DNA of 64,000 bases from Labia minor (GCA_963082975.1 OY720348.1:23055146-23119145); one strand, 5' to 3'; numbered from the stretch's first letter, positions 1 to 11,140 are shown. The notes: generated by a model from the letters alone, not told the origin. Translations and numbers: made by a program.

Positions 1-325
1 AGCGTAAATGACGTAGAAAAATGATTTTCACTTGGAGAAAAACGATACAATTAGATTACCAGCCTAGAATCTACTGAATCGGTGTTACAAACATTCCAAA
101 GAAATTCCATCGACACGCCAATGATATCAGCAAAATTGAAATATTTTCCAACGTATAAGTATATAAACCGTTGGTGACGACTATTTTTAGCTAGTGTATT
201 CCTTGTAAAAACAGTGAATACCCCCCACCCCTCCCTATCAATAAAAATATTACAATAAAAGTTCTAATATCAAAAATTAAGTTTAAAACCAAAATGATGA
301 ACGGATCATTTTAGAATAAAAAAAA
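1..325. other. AT-rich spacer, no gene seen
   Basis: I see no coding signature and no recognisable element before the family B end that starts near 326. Confidence 0.5.
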
Positions 326-490
326 GTTGACCTGTGGCCAGGTCCGAATCGACCGACGGTTTGAAGTAAATTAATTTCCAGCTACAGAAACAATTTCAAA
401 TAATTTTAATATATCTATTAATGTAATAAAAAACAGATAGGCATACATAAATAATAAATATAAACATTTTTAATTTTATTTTATTTTTAA
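326..490 (-). mobile_element. Family B (Helentron-like) 3' end fragment
   Basis: Reverse-complement copy of the family B terminus seen intact at 6147-6772. It shows the hairpin GACCTG/CAGGTC (329-334 with 339-344), then the sub-terminal motif ACCGACCGACG, then the same AT-rich tail. The outer edge abuts a run of A on this strand, which is T on the element strand. The copy is truncated internally; no microsatellite or other end is seen. Confidence 0.6.
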
Positions 491-742
491 AACAACCTTC
501 TGTATACGAATTTAATCATATTAGGTTTACGGAGTCAAAATATTAGTTAAAGAAAAGTTCAGAGTTAACTCTTTGGAGTTTTCGAAATTTGATAAATGAA
601 ATGAAATGAATTGAATCTAATAGATTACTGGAAAGATAGAAACTTGTTTCCTTTTAGAAGAGATTAATTCCAATATCTCAATTAAAAATATAAATACGAT
701 AGAAAAAATTAACAAAATTTTCTATATTACCAAAAATCAAAA

Positions 743-870
743 AATCTGGTGTGTCTCCACTCGACTATCTCGCAAATTTGAATTGGATTAATTAACATTT
801 ATTATATTTAAATTAAATGAAAATAAGTGAAAATTAATAAATAATATTTATAACATCTCAAAATAAACCA
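743..870 (+). mobile_element. Family A (Helentron-like) 5' end fragment
   Basis: Matches the first part of family A, with the terminal motif TCTGGTGTGTCTCCACTCG followed by ACTATCTCGCAAATTTG. It carries the AT-rich stretch but none of the microsatellite or 3' hairpin seen in full copies at 10509, 44655 and 58998. Confidence 0.6.
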
Positions 871-1308
871 AAATATCCAACCGAGATACCCAATAAATTA
901 TAGACTAATTTTTAAATGTTGAATATATTGGCCAATCTAGCTGTGAAAATCAGGTATTTATAGCACTTATGAGTTTAAGGGGTTAAAAAAGTATTTATAT
1001 TTGAATATAAAGAACAAGAATAATTTTATTTAAAATATTCATGGATGCTAATATTTTCTAAATTTATTATTTAAAATTAATATTAATTTTTTTAATAATG
1101 ATTGACTTGATCAATTTACGAAAGATGGACAGTAAGTTAAAAAAAAGTAGTTTACAATTTGAGATAAATATAAAAAAAAATTGATAAAAAAATTTTCTAG
1201 ACATTTATATAGGATTTCATGCTTTACTATATATGTATATTTCATACATTGATTGGTGGTTAAATATACATTACCCCTATCTAATGTAAAATATTTGTTT
1301 CTTTTTAA

Positions 1309-1356
<48 letters not shown>

Positions 1357-1888
1357 CTTAAACTCAAAACCGATTTTAACCTTAATAATATAACGAATCA
1401 TATTATTAACCTAGGCTGCTATATATATATATATATATATATATAAAGAAGAGAGATAGAGATAGTAACTAATTTAATTTTCCATAAATTTGGCCGTATC
1501 TCGTGACGAAGTGTTTCGTTAAACAAATATTGCATCAAATACTTAGATTAATTGCTTATATAGGCGACGGAGCATAGCATTCAAAGAAGGGGCTGTAGCG
1601 ACTTTTGGTTTCCATTTTTGGCTCCTTGTCCTGGCAGCCTAGGGTCAGAAGACCCTTCCAGCTGCTCTGCATGAGTGCTTCAACAAAACGAAACGTTTCC
1701 TCTTTGTCGCAAACAAAATGCCAACAAGACATATTTCAGAGTTGACTTTTAGCCCAACATTGCTATGAGACACTGACTTGAGTTAATTTTAAGGGAAAAA
1801 GAAGATGATGGCTATTGTAGCCCTTCAATATTTCATATTGTTTACCAAATAAAATGAAAACATAGATGTCGTATGAAAATTCTATTTC

Positions 1889-1925
<37 letters not shown>

Positions 1926-1974
1926 ATGACCCAAAAAACGCAAATTTTTTAATAATTCGAAAAATAGTAATTGC
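871..1974. other. AT-rich spacer with (TA)n runs
   Basis: Holds (TA)n microsatellites at about 1313-1345, 1420-1443 and 1887-1909, the last running into (GA)n. About 1560-1760 is less AT-rich and looks like single-copy DNA, but I see no splice-bounded reading frame. The reading frame at 1111-1401 on the minus strand is a translation of the TA run. Confidence 0.5.
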
Positions 1975-2240
1975 AACTTTAAAACTTGCCATTAGGAGAA
2001 ATTATTCCAGGGTTATTTCACGTTTAATTGTGAGATTTTGGTCTCAACGTTTCGGCGCTTATTTTGACGCCATTTTAAGTAGGAATTTTCGGGATTCTAG
2101 GTCTTGGTCTGAGTGACTATTTTTGGGTTGATTAGAGGGTGAATTTTTAAAATTCGTGACTCAAATCTCACAATATAACATGAAAATAATCATAAAAATA
2201 ACTTCTCATAATAATAAAAACTTTCAAGGAAACCTAAAGC
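1975..2240. mobile_element. Family C fold-back repeat copy
   Basis: Shares with 56000-56345 and 53890-54050 the block containing CGTTTCGGCGC followed by a G+T-rich stretch. It then has an inverted-like right part (ACTCAAATCTCACAATATAACATG, then CTTCTCATAATAATAAAAAC). Left and right arms are roughly complementary around the TTTCGGCGC motif, so this is a small fold-back element with no coding capacity. Superfamily unassigned. Confidence 0.45.
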
Positions 2241-2269
2241 ATATACGAACATATTATATATACATATAC

Positions 2270-2896
2270 AAGTATATCTTATCTTATTATGCTAGCTAAA
2301 ATTGTTTCTTTGTTTAGCCATCGGTTCTCAAAAACCGCTCTAACGATTTTTTTCAAATTCACACTAGATATAGTATTTATAAAGAAAAATTGAGTTTTAT
2401 TGATCACATCTCAGGAAAAGTACATTTTCATTATTTATTTCTTAATTTAAAATTATATATGGGTGATGTCACATGACATCCATATTGAAATTTGACTCCC
2501 GCCTTTTTTTAAAGGTTATTGTATTAATATTTTTTTATATTTAAAATATTTTAAAATTTTTAATTTAATTTCGAAATAAAATTAAAAATATATATTTTAA
2601 TAATATTTTATAATTATAAATTACGATATATATTTATCATTCTTCCAATAAAAAAAAATATTCATTCATTTAGAAACATACCTAATAATACATATTTATG
2701 TATTATTGAGGACATCAAGTTCCATTCATTTTATTCAGATTGATGCATTGATGCAACATTTAATAATTGTAATAAATAATTAAAGAATTGTATTTCAGCT
2801 CGGTGTCTCAAGTATTAATATTACCATCCAAACCCAATAATAATGAATTATTTTTTTTAACTTGAGTACCGAGCCGAGGCTCGGGGTCCCGGTACT
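2270..2896 (-). mobile_element. Family D repeat, long form, inverted
   Basis: Reverse-complement copy of the element at 37968-38936. On this strand it begins with the tail motif ATCTTATCTTATTATGCTAG and ends with the GC-rich hairpin block CCGAGCC...GGCTCGG inside AGTACC...GGTACT. It has no coding capacity. The hairpin stands out because its surroundings are almost pure AT. Confidence 0.6.
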
Positions 2897-3715
2897 ATAA
2901 TATTATGTTAGACTTAATGGTTTGAAAATAATTTTTAGTTAATATTATCTGAATTACTTAAAGATTCACACAACAAATCTAAAGTCGTTAATAATGTTGC
3001 TTTTAATGAGATTTTTGTTCTTTAATCTCCAACCATAAATGATACACTAATAACAAAAATATTTTCTAATTTATTTTAATTTATTTGTATATATCATTAT
3101 TAGTTTGTTTATAGTGGAATAAATGACTAATGTGTAGACAAAGGATGCTATAGGATGTCAATATTAAAGTTGATAGAAGAGAAAATGAAGAGGATAGAAA
3201 TTGGATGGAGATGGCTCGGGAGAAAGACAGTTCGATGACTTTTAAGTTCATTAGCGACTTGGATGAATATATGAATTATTCTATTATTATTAAAAAAATA
3301 GATCGTTCATGTTATCGTATCCCCATTAACATTCACATATTTATTCGTTATAGTTTATTAAAAAGTGTTATTTTTTTTTTTAAATATGAAACTTTAACCA
3401 CCCATCTCCTCAATATTTAAAATGATAATAATTAAAATAATTTTTCTATGGTTCTTAGTAAAAAAATATAAAATATAAAATATTTTCGTTAAAACTTATG
3501 AGAGGAGAGAGGAGAAAAAGTTGCTTGAAATTTCTATCGACTTTTTTGTGAGAAACTTTCAGTCTATACTCAGATTATAGGGAACAAAATGAGACCACCT
3601 AACATCAAAAGTTGAATAACAACTAGAAACTAGTAGTTATTTATCTGATAATATATATAGTAGCTAGTTCACAGAATACTCAACTTTACACTATAAAATG
3701 TATAGTATAATTTAT
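2897..3715. other. AT-rich spacer
   Basis: Mostly AT-rich low-complexity DNA. It includes a weak LINE-like patch listed separately (3130-3245). No other feature is supported. Confidence 0.45.
3130..3245 (+). pseudogene. Possible LINE C-terminal remnant
   Basis: Short stretch reading EEN-EDRNWMEMAREKDS-like in one frame. It recalls the tail of the LINE endonuclease/RT protein seen at 40572-40955 (ERDWKVMAQNRNTWR). The resemblance is short and frames are broken, so this is tentative. Confidence 0.3.
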
Positions 3716-3772
3716 ATATTATATTATATTATATTATATATATATATATATATAAATATTAAATTTTATACA

Positions 3773-4032
3773 ACCTATGCAAGGACAGCGCCTATCAAGT
3801 CAGTTATATTAATTAGGTGTCCTAAGATCAGTAGAACTGGTCCTATGAACCTTTACCTTGATTTTCTTGAACGGAGGCGCTACTTTTTATCAAGTAGCTT
3901 CCCAATTTTGATCACAGAGGCTGGGTTTACTCCGTCTAATTAAAATCAACTAGAGAAATCCCTTAAATGAACTTAAACCCGGGACTATAAGAATGTGGGT
4001 TAACACAGTTAGCCAACACCCTACAAGGCGTC
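3773..4032 (-). mobile_element. SINE, tRNA-derived (SINE-1)
   Basis: One of several copies of a ~255-bp repeat (others at 4902, 46952, 52506 and 63959). The tRNA-like head is at the high-coordinate end on the minus strand. A box-B-like stretch is visible as the complement of CTTAAACCCGGGACTATAAG. The body carries the shared GATCAGTAGAAC and GGAGGCGCTACTTTTTATCAAG blocks. Transcription would be by RNA polymerase III. It has no coding capacity, and the copy is diverged from its relatives. Confidence 0.6.
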
Positions 4033-4901
4033 TATATAAATATATACTATATATATATATATACTGATCAGTAGTATGATTTTTGAGGTCCCTAACAATA
4101 ATAAGTTCCTCTTTATTATACATTATTAAGTATTGATTTGTATTTTCTACGCATAGAAGAAATTAAATACTCCAATCCCCCCCCCCCTTCGTTTTTTCGT
4201 CTCCTATATTACGTATTTAGATATCTCGAAATTATGTTACAATATTATTTTCAAAAGTTTACTAATTTCTGAACCACCGATATTCACTTTTTATTTATTG
4301 CTGATTTTTTAATTCAATTGATTATTTAAATGGACCAAAAAAAAAAAGTTATACCTTCATCAATTAGTGATTTTGCAATTTTTCAAAGGATTTAATTGAA
4401 TATTGAAAAAATATCTGAAAATATACATAATATTGATATTAATTGAACCATTTCATTACCATCAAGGAATTTGTAAATAGTTGATAGAGTAATTCAAATA
4501 CAATTACTTAATTAGAAATAAATGAATAAATGAACAATTTTATATATAAGTATAATTTGAATTAATAACCCAAAGTAATAATATGAGATATTTATTGATA
4601 AAATTATATGTTTATAAATTTTCATAATAAAACATTAGTAAATTTATTAAATATTTTATTGAATGTGTTTTAAAGTATTTATGTTGAAATAACATAAAAA
4701 TGCAAAATTTCATTTGATTCAATAATATTTATTAAAAATATTTAATTTTTACTTTAATTACATAAATTATAAAAGATTTGACCAAAATTCATCACTCTTA
4801 ACATATCCTAGTATATAATAATCACATAGTCACGTTCATTACCCCTACTTTCATATTCCTATTCTATTTCATATATTATAATAACAATAAAATACCGACA
4901 T
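4033..4901. other. AT-rich spacer with poly-C run
   Basis: AT-rich, with a short (TA)n near 4048-4062 and a run of about 11 C near 4178-4188. No gene or known element seen. Confidence 0.45.
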
Positions 4902-5158
4902 TGTACATTCTACGAAAGGCTGAGCCTACCACGGCGAGGTAAAGGTGTTGTATGATCAGTAGAACGGGTCCTCTCAACCTTTATCTCAATTTTCTTTATC
5001 GGGGAAGTTACTTTTTATTTCAAGGAATTTCTCAATTTTGATAACGTAGGTTGGGTCCGTCTCATAGACTCCATCTAGAAAAACCCTTGTCAGGTCCGGG
5101 ACTTGAACCCGGGACTACGAGGATGAGAGTCAAATGACCCCAGGATAGGTGGTGTCTC
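4902..5158 (-). mobile_element. SINE, tRNA-derived (SINE-1)
   Basis: Second copy of SINE-1. Its minus strand keeps the best box B in the family: the complement of GGGACTTGAACCCGGGACTA gives GGGTTCAAGTCCC. The body again holds GATCAGTAGAAC and a TACTTTTTATTTCAAGG block. Confidence 0.65.
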
Positions 5159-5890
5159 ATTATTATTACAATATCAATATTTCTTCACAAATTTAATATA
5201 CACGTGTAAATATATAAGAAGATATTTCAAATTGTTAAAAAAAAAATAATTATACCCTAAAAGCTTTTTATTCATCAAATTAAATGTATCTTAAATTTTC
5301 CTTTAAAACGAAATTTTAAAAATAGGTAAAAGATATTTTTAGAAAAATAATTTATTTGGGTTGGGCCGGTCCATTGAGCTATCTTCATTTTTGTTATCCT
5401 TAGCAACCTGTTGACTATTTAGTATTATATTAGAAGTTTGGAACATGTGTAATCTTGTCTCGCAAATAATCTGAGATTTTTGTATAATATTTTATTTTAG
5501 AAAAATTGCAAAAAAATTTTATTTCATGATTTTAATGTATTTTTGCAATTTGTATTCATAGTTGAATTTCATCTTAAATATGGAAATTTGTTAAAATCGT
5601 TAAGAAAATTGTTTTAGAAAAAATTATCAATTTTAATAAAAAAGTTTCTTTTTTCATCTCGGATATAATATATCTTAACGAAATTTGAGTACGAAACATC
5701 TTTTTGTTGTTTACATAAACATAAACACATACACACACACACATACGCACACTCAATTTGGAGCTAGACTAATGAGACTCTTAAAAATTGTTCGTTGACA
5801 TCTCAAAATCAAACTTTTAAACAATCGAAGTTACTTACATACTATATACATCCATTTATTAAATAATAGAATTAAGCGGTTGTGTTTTTT
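5159..5890. other. AT-rich spacer
   Basis: No supported gene. The minus-strand frame at 5574-5756 is made partly of a (CA)n run and is not considered real. Confidence 0.45.
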
Positions 5891-5895
5891 ATTAT

Positions 5896-6980
5896 CGTAT
5901 TGCGATCACGAAAATTTTCGATGTCGAGATTTTGATGTTTTTATACGTTTTGAAGGTTCCTGAATCATTTTCACTAAGGTTGAGAAAAATGTGTATGTGT
6001 GTGTGTAGACAAGATTACACAAAAATGGTTTGAGCAAGAATCATGAAATTTGGTATACGGGCATTATTCAAAATTCGTAGTTTTCTATCAACAAAGAAAT
6101 GTACCTCATTCGGAAGAGGACCATTACCTACCACGTTTTCATTTTTACCGACCGACGATAGTAAGGGAGGTATTGTTTTCACACCAAATTTCACATGTGG
6201 AGATTTTTACATATCTCCACGAATCATGCATTTTCTAAACAGAAAAAAGTATTTTTAGCATGATGTCTGTCCGTCTGTCCGTCCGTCCGTCTGTCCGTCC
6301 GTATAGATGTGTACAGCCTGAACGGCTCAACCGATTTTGATGAAATTTGGTATATTTACTTAATGCATCAGTGGGATGAATTGATCAACTTTTGGTGCAA
6401 TTCCGGAAACCGGAAGTGGTAGTATTAGCGATCGACGATAGGAAGGAAAGGGTTATTTTCACACCAAAGGAGATTTTTTTATATATCACCACGAATCATG
6501 CATTTTGTATTGGTTTTATCCTCGAAAAAAATCATATTTATTAGTTTTTTCTTGATTTAAAATTATATGACGTCATCCTGCCATGCATGACGTCACAGCC
6601 TGGTCTTACATATATATTATAAATAAAATAAAATTAAAAATATTTATGTTATACCCATATCTGTTTTTTATTGAATTAATAGATATATTAAAATTATTTG
6701 AAATTGTTTCTGTAGCTGGAAATTAATTTATTTCAAACCGTCGGTCGGTTCGGACCTGGCCACAGGTCAACTTATTTTTCCTAAACTGACCGTAAAAATA
6801 AAGATAGAGCTTTGATAGTTTATCACACGATTAAAAATTGCATAAAACTGCTATATCTATAGAATTTCAGCTTGATTGAATCGCTGAAAGTACCGGAATT
6901 ATTTTTTTAAATTTAATTAACATGTTGACTGCCAATCACGCGCCAGCACGTGAGGTGGTATCATCAACCGCTCGGCAGAA
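5896..6980 (-). mobile_element. Family A copy split by a family B insertion
   Basis: The two halves of a reverse-complement family A copy lie at about 5896-6146 (ATTGCGATCACGAAAATTTTCG, GT-rich microsatellite, GTAGACAAGATTAC, TTCTATCAAC) and 6773-6980 (CTAAACTGACCGTAAAAATAAAG to the CACGCGCCAGCACGTGA block). Between them sits a family B copy in the opposite orientation. In the uninterrupted family A copy at 36780-37393 these two blocks are adjacent, so the order of events is clear. Confidence 0.65.
6147..6772 (+). mobile_element. Family B (Helentron-like), near-complete copy
   Basis: Best family B copy. It starts ACCGACCGACGATAG directly after a T run. Next come the block TTTTCACACCAAATTTCAC, a (GTCC/GTCT)n microsatellite at 6267-6300, TGCATCAGT and the AT-rich part. 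The 3' end has the inverted sub-terminal motif CGTCGGTCGGT (inverse of the first 11 bases), the hairpin GACCTG-GCCA-CAGGTC (6753-6768), then CAACT before another T run. No open reading frame of interest. Sub-terminal inverted motif, inner microsatellite, 3' hairpin and T/T target match the published layout of Helentron-associated non-autonomous elements. The assignment is by structure only. Confidence 0.6.
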
Positions 6981-6984
6981 AGAG

Positions 6985-7181
6985 ATTTATATCACCCGGC
7001 AAACAAATACCTATTTTGATGGCTTCGAGAAATCTTATTTTATGGAAGGGATAAAAAAAAATTATAGAAACATTGGACGCAGTGTATCGAGCTCAAAGGA
7101 GATTACTTTGAAAAATAAAATAATTTTTTATTAAAAAACCTGTTTCATTGAAAAAGTCACGGGCTTATTGACCCGCCCTCG
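6985..7181 (+). pseudogene. mariner transposase 3' end (mariner-1)
   Basis: Reads TNTYFDGFEKSYFMEGIKK in frame, the C-terminal part of a mariner transposase. A frame break follows, then the equivalent of the LKGDYFEK tail. The end is the terminal repeat CACGGGCTTATTGACCCGCC followed by CTCG and a TA target site (7182-7183). Only the last ~55 codons remain. A similar but distinct copy lies 420 bp downstream. Confidence 0.7.
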
Positions 7182-7444
7182 TAAATTATCATTACAAATA
7201 TATATATCTCAAATTCTTGACCTTTATAATTTGTGAATATGAATAAAAGTATTTATTAATTTTCGAAATACTTTGCCAAATATAATATTATATTTCTTTT
7301 GAAGCTTTTTTCTCCTTTATTCATACATAACTAACTAAATAATAAAATTATTCTTAAATAATTTATTAATGAAAATGTAAATTTATTTTAATTTAACTTT
7401 TCATTCCAAATTGGATATAATTATTTTTTAATTATTTATTAAAA
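7182..7444. other. AT-rich spacer between mariner ends
   Basis: Nothing recognisable. Confidence 0.4.
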
Positions 7445-7602
7445 GGATAAAAAAGGAGGGGATAAAAAAATTGAAGAATCGTTGGATGAATTGTATAGAT
7501 ATCAAAGGAGACTACATTGAAAAATAAAATAATTTGAAATGAAATGAAAAAAATCTGTTTCATTAAAAAAAAAAAAAAAAAAAACTTATTGACCTACCCT
7601 CG
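7445..7602 (+). pseudogene. mariner transposase 3' end (mariner-1), second copy
   Basis: Holds the C-terminal coding remnant (IKKLKNRWMNCIDIKGDYIEK in broken frame), an A run and the terminal repeat CTTATTGACCTACCCTCG with a TA at 7603-7604. It is the same family as 6985-7181 and the deletion derivatives at 34810-35211 and 49443-49895. Confidence 0.65.
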
Positions 7603-7605
7603 TAC

Positions 7606-7745
7606 TTATAAGTCAGGGGTCAGGAAACTTTTCTAATCATTACCCCAAAATATTTTTGTGTAAATTGATATTACCCCATGACGAAGAGGACAAAAAAAAA
7701 CGGAATGGGGTAATTTACCCCGTTTCCCCGACCGCTGTTATAAGT
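7606..7745. mobile_element. 124-bp hAT-type MITE with exact 8-bp target duplication
   Basis: Element 7614-7737. Left end CAGGGGTCAGGAAAC, right end complementary to CAGCGGTCGGGGAAAC. Both sides carry the same 8 bp TTATAAGT (7606-7613 and 7738-7745), the duplication length typical of hAT transposons. No coding capacity. Confidence 0.75.
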
Positions 7746-8088
7746 CATTTAATAATATTAATAACAGATTAACGGTAAAATTCTTCTGTTAACACACTAT
7801 GAGCGGGGCGGGTATTTGTACCCGTTGTGCGGGGACTGCCACTTATATAATATATATTTTCTCTTGTGTCACTTAAAATTACTTATTTTAAACGATAACT
7901 AATTTACCCCGTTTCCCCGACCGCTGTTATAAGTCATTTAATAATATTAATAACAGATTAACGGTAAAATTCTTCTGTTAACACACTATGAGCGGGGCGG
8001 GTATTTGTACCCGTTGCGGGGACTGCCACTTATATAATATATATTTTCTCTTGTGTCACTTAAAATTACTTATTTTAAACGATAACTA
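7711..8088. repeat. Tandem duplication, period ~189 bp
   Basis: 7711-7899 is repeated at 7900-8088 almost exactly; the second unit lacks 2 bases in a GTTGTGCGGGG stretch. The unit contains the right end of the hAT MITE, its target duplication and the left half of the piggyBac-like MITE, so the duplication happened after both insertions. Confidence 0.75.
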
Positions 8089-8194
8089 ATATAGATCCCT
8101 CATATAAGTGGCAACGGGTATAAATACCCGCCCCGCTTATAAGTGGCAGTCCCCGCAACGGGTACAAATACCCGCCCCGCTCATAGTGTGTTAA
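7979..8194. mobile_element. piggyBac-like MITE (TTAA-flanked)
   Basis: A 208-bp element (7983-8190) between two TTAA sites (7979-7982 and 8191-8194). The terminal repeats are CACACTATGAGCGGGGCGGG and its exact complement, continuing inward with TATTTGTACCCG/CGGGTACAAATA. A second inner inverted GC-rich block lies near 8105-8140. TTAA targets and 5'-CAC ends suit the piggyBac superfamily. A duplicated left half starts at TTAA 7789-7792. Confidence 0.7.
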
Positions 8195-8980
8195 GATGAG
8201 ATCTACTTCATAGTGTACTCCTGTTCATATGTGACCTCCCTGTTCACTTGATTTTATCGGTGATTACTAAGATTTCGGTTTACAATCCATTCTTGAGTTT
8301 GGTTTGTGGTGTTTAATGACAAGTCCCGTAGTCAATGAGTCATTTCGAGGGCCCCGAATGTAATAGCAAACGAAAGTCAGACACGAAAAGCAGAGAACGC
8401 CTTCCTCCAAGCATTAGATAATTGAAATTTATTTTTGAAAAACAAATTAAATCAAGAATTTGTTAACGCTGCTATACGTCACGCAGAGGGTCTAAGATAA
8501 AATGTATAGATAATATCTCAAATGTATTCTGTTTTAATTGGTGTTTTGATCTTTAGTTTGAATTAGTTCTATATATAATAGATCGCCCTTTAAAAAAAAA
8601 AATTAACTCTAATTCGGCAGGATCATTTATTTCACTTACTGTTTGAATGAACTCATTATATTAAATCAATTTGAACATTAAAATCGCTCTCAAGATTCGA
8701 TAAATCATATTTGGATGTGATTGGTTAAAGATGAAGGAGGTAGAAATTGAAAGGTGATTTATTATTAATCATCGTTCGAGACAAGAAGAAGGAGGGACTG
8801 AAAAATTGCAAAATGATTGTGAGCGCTTGGAGGAGAAAATACGAAGATAGTGAATGAAGGGCACGTGTTGAAGTGTAAGATACTTACCGGTTCATTGAGG
8901 GGTATTTTGGCATATAATTGACCGACATCCTATATGGTCTTGATCCCACCACCTTTTACTTTACAATTCACCGAGAATTC
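8195..8980. other. Apparently single-copy spacer
   Basis: Less repetitive than its surroundings, with occasional GC-richer patches near 8340-8410 and 8870-8950. I could not find a convincing exon or family member in it. Confidence 0.4.
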
Positions 8981-8984
8981 ATGA

Positions 8985-9126
8985 CTTGATGGCCCGTCCC
9001 AGTGGAGGGGTGCGCCCGCCTGACTCTCTCCACGACCTCTCCACCCCATCCCGGCAGCTGTCGCTGAGTTGAATCAACTTGACGATGACATTACAATTGG
9101 AAGCTAATCTTATTTATCTATCGCTG
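8985..9126 (+). other. Possible 5' exon ending at a strong splice donor
   Basis: GC-richer patch (9000-9060) ending in CTG|GTAAGT, a near-consensus donor with GT at 9127-9128. An ATG at 9085 opens a 14-codon frame running straight into the donor (M-T-L-Q-L-E...). There is an in-frame stop 15 bases upstream of the ATG. It could be a 5' UTR exon or a chance donor. No downstream acceptor can be assigned. Confidence 0.25.
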
Positions 9127-9253
9127 GTAAGTAAACCAATCTCTGATCTTTTGTTAATGATAAGACACAGGAGAGGAAATGCCTGTCTGATAAGGTAAAT
9201 TAATTCCTTCATTTATCATCATTGTTTATATAAATATATTTAAATATATATAA

Positions 9254-9261
<8 letters not shown>

Positions 9262-9290
<29 letters not shown>
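9262..9290. repeat. (TA)n microsatellite
   Basis: Uninterrupted TA dinucleotides immediately before a family D start. Confidence 0.9.
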
Positions 9291-9295
<5 letters not shown>

Positions 9296-9650
9296 CTTGG
9301 TTCACCGAGCTACCAGTCGGTACTTTAAAAAAATGAATCCTTATGAATTATGAATATTTAAGATTATTACTTAAAATAAATAAACGGCAAAATATATTAA
9401 ACAATTTCAAATAATTTAAAAGAACATAAACATACAGCCCTTAAACGTACGTATTAATGCACTGAAAAAAAGAAAAGTATGGCCTGTGGATATAACATAA
9501 TATATATTTCGTAATTTAATTACAAAATATTATTAAAATAAATATTTTTAATTTTATTTTATTTATAATATTTTCTATTTAAGGAAGCGCTTTCCGGCGT
9601 TGCCCGGCACCATTTTTTTTATTATTAAAATTCCTATTTTAAATTAAGAA
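9291..9650 (+). mobile_element. Family D repeat, short form, truncated
   Basis: Starts AGTACCTTGGTTCACCGAGC with a weak AGTACC...GGTACT hairpin, then TGGCCTGTGGATATAACATA and GCGTTGCCCGGCACCATT, matching copies at 21708, 41723 and 43300. The distal TAATAAGATAAGATA tail is missing. Confidence 0.6.
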
Positions 9651-10508
9651 AAAATATTATAAGAAATTAAAACTTATATTTCTCTTTAAAACTGAAAATA
9701 TTTTCAAAAAAACATCAATCAACATTATCTAAGATTATCAATAATATTTTAACAAAATATGTAAATAAAATAATATTTGATGAAAATATATAAAAAAAAG
9801 TACAATATATTCACAATACAATCTAAATATTATATTTTTTAATAACACTCATTTTTATTAATAAGAAAAAATAATGTAATACAATAAAAAATATCCTATA
9901 CTTTCTTATGGATTTGATGTGATATGTAGGAATTCATCGTGAGAGCCTTTTAGATATAATTAAAGTCTATGAATAGAAGATGAGCAAATGTTTCTTGTTT
10001 ACCAATATTCACTTTAGGCATTAAATCAGAATACCATTCATAGATATTCTATTTTATTCTAGACCAAGACGACATGTATGCATATAAACGATTTCAACTT
10101 TCTTGATTTACAAATTAAAATAGGCTTCATGTAAAATTTGAAATTGATTTAAGAGAACCTGTTTTACTAATCTAGAAATGAATAACTTTAATTACTTGAA
10201 TTACTTTCAATATAACCAAGATTATTATAAAATATTTTCTGAATAGATATTAAAAAGTTAAAATATAGAATGTAATATATATTATTAAATAATTCTTAAA
10301 TAATATAACGCAAGTACTCTCTATACATGGAATATTTTTATAAAATTTAATATTAACAAAAAACATGTATTTAAAGTATATATTTAAACAAAATTGTTAG
10401 TAAAAATAAATTTAAATTATTATATTGTAATATAATTAATATGCTCATATTAATATGCCTACGCCTTTGATAGATTTTATGATTTGTCAATATATAATTA
10501 ATAAAAAA
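9651..10508. other. AT-rich spacer
   Basis: Very AT-rich. No gene or element recognised. Confidence 0.45.
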
Positions 10509-10973
10509 ATTTGAGTGTCTCCACTTGACTATCTCGCAAATTTGAATTGGATTAATTAACATATATTATATTTAAATTAAATTTAATTAATTAAATTATA
10601 AATTATATAAAATTAATAAAAAATATTTAATAAACCAGTGCGTGTTTGGCTTTTTGTTGATAGCACCACGTTACGTGCTGGCGCGTAATTTATTTGCAGT
10701 CGTGTTAAAAAATTAATTCCGGTACAATTTAATCAAGCTGAAATTCAATATATAGCAGTTTTATACAATTTTTAATCGTGTGATAAACTATCAAACCTCT
10801 ATCTTTATTTTTACGGTCAGTTTAGAAAAAAAAATGAAAACGTGGTAGGTAATGAATGACCCTCTTCCGGATGAGCTACATTTCTCAAAAGTTGATAGAA
10901 AACTAGGAATTTTGAATAATGCCCGTTTACCAAATTTCATGATTCTAGTTCAAATCGTTTTTGCGTAATCTTG

Positions 10974-11029
<56 letters not shown>

Positions 11030-11140
11030 GACAGACATATTTCTCAACCTTAGTGAAAATGACTCAGGGACCTTCAAAGCGTATAAAAACATCAAAATCT
11101 TGACATTGAAAATTTTCGTGATCGCAATACTATCTCTTTT
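10509..11140 (+). mobile_element. Family A (Helentron-like) copy
   Basis: 5' end GAGTGTCTCCACTTGACTATCTCGC, AT-rich stretch, the CACGTTACGTGCTGGCGCGT block, AAGCTGAAATTCAATATATAG, GTTGATAGAAAACTA, GTAATCTTGTCTAC, then a (CA)n microsatellite at 10978-11023 and TTTCGTGATCGCAATACTATCTC. The second arm of the 3' hairpin has been replaced by a T run. The CA-run frame at 10971-11159 is not a gene. Confidence 0.65.
10978..11023. repeat. (CA)n microsatellite inside family A
   Basis: About 23 CA units followed by a short CAGA run. The other family A copies have a shorter CA/GT tract at the same position, so the microsatellite belongs to the element. Confidence 0.9.

Noticed and set aside
1111-1401. 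96-codon minus-strand frame with IY repeats
   Set aside because: Translation of a (TA)n run and AT-rich flanks.
6043-6258. Overlapping frames of 62-71 codons
   Set aside because: They lie across the junction of families A and B and are not shared by other copies.
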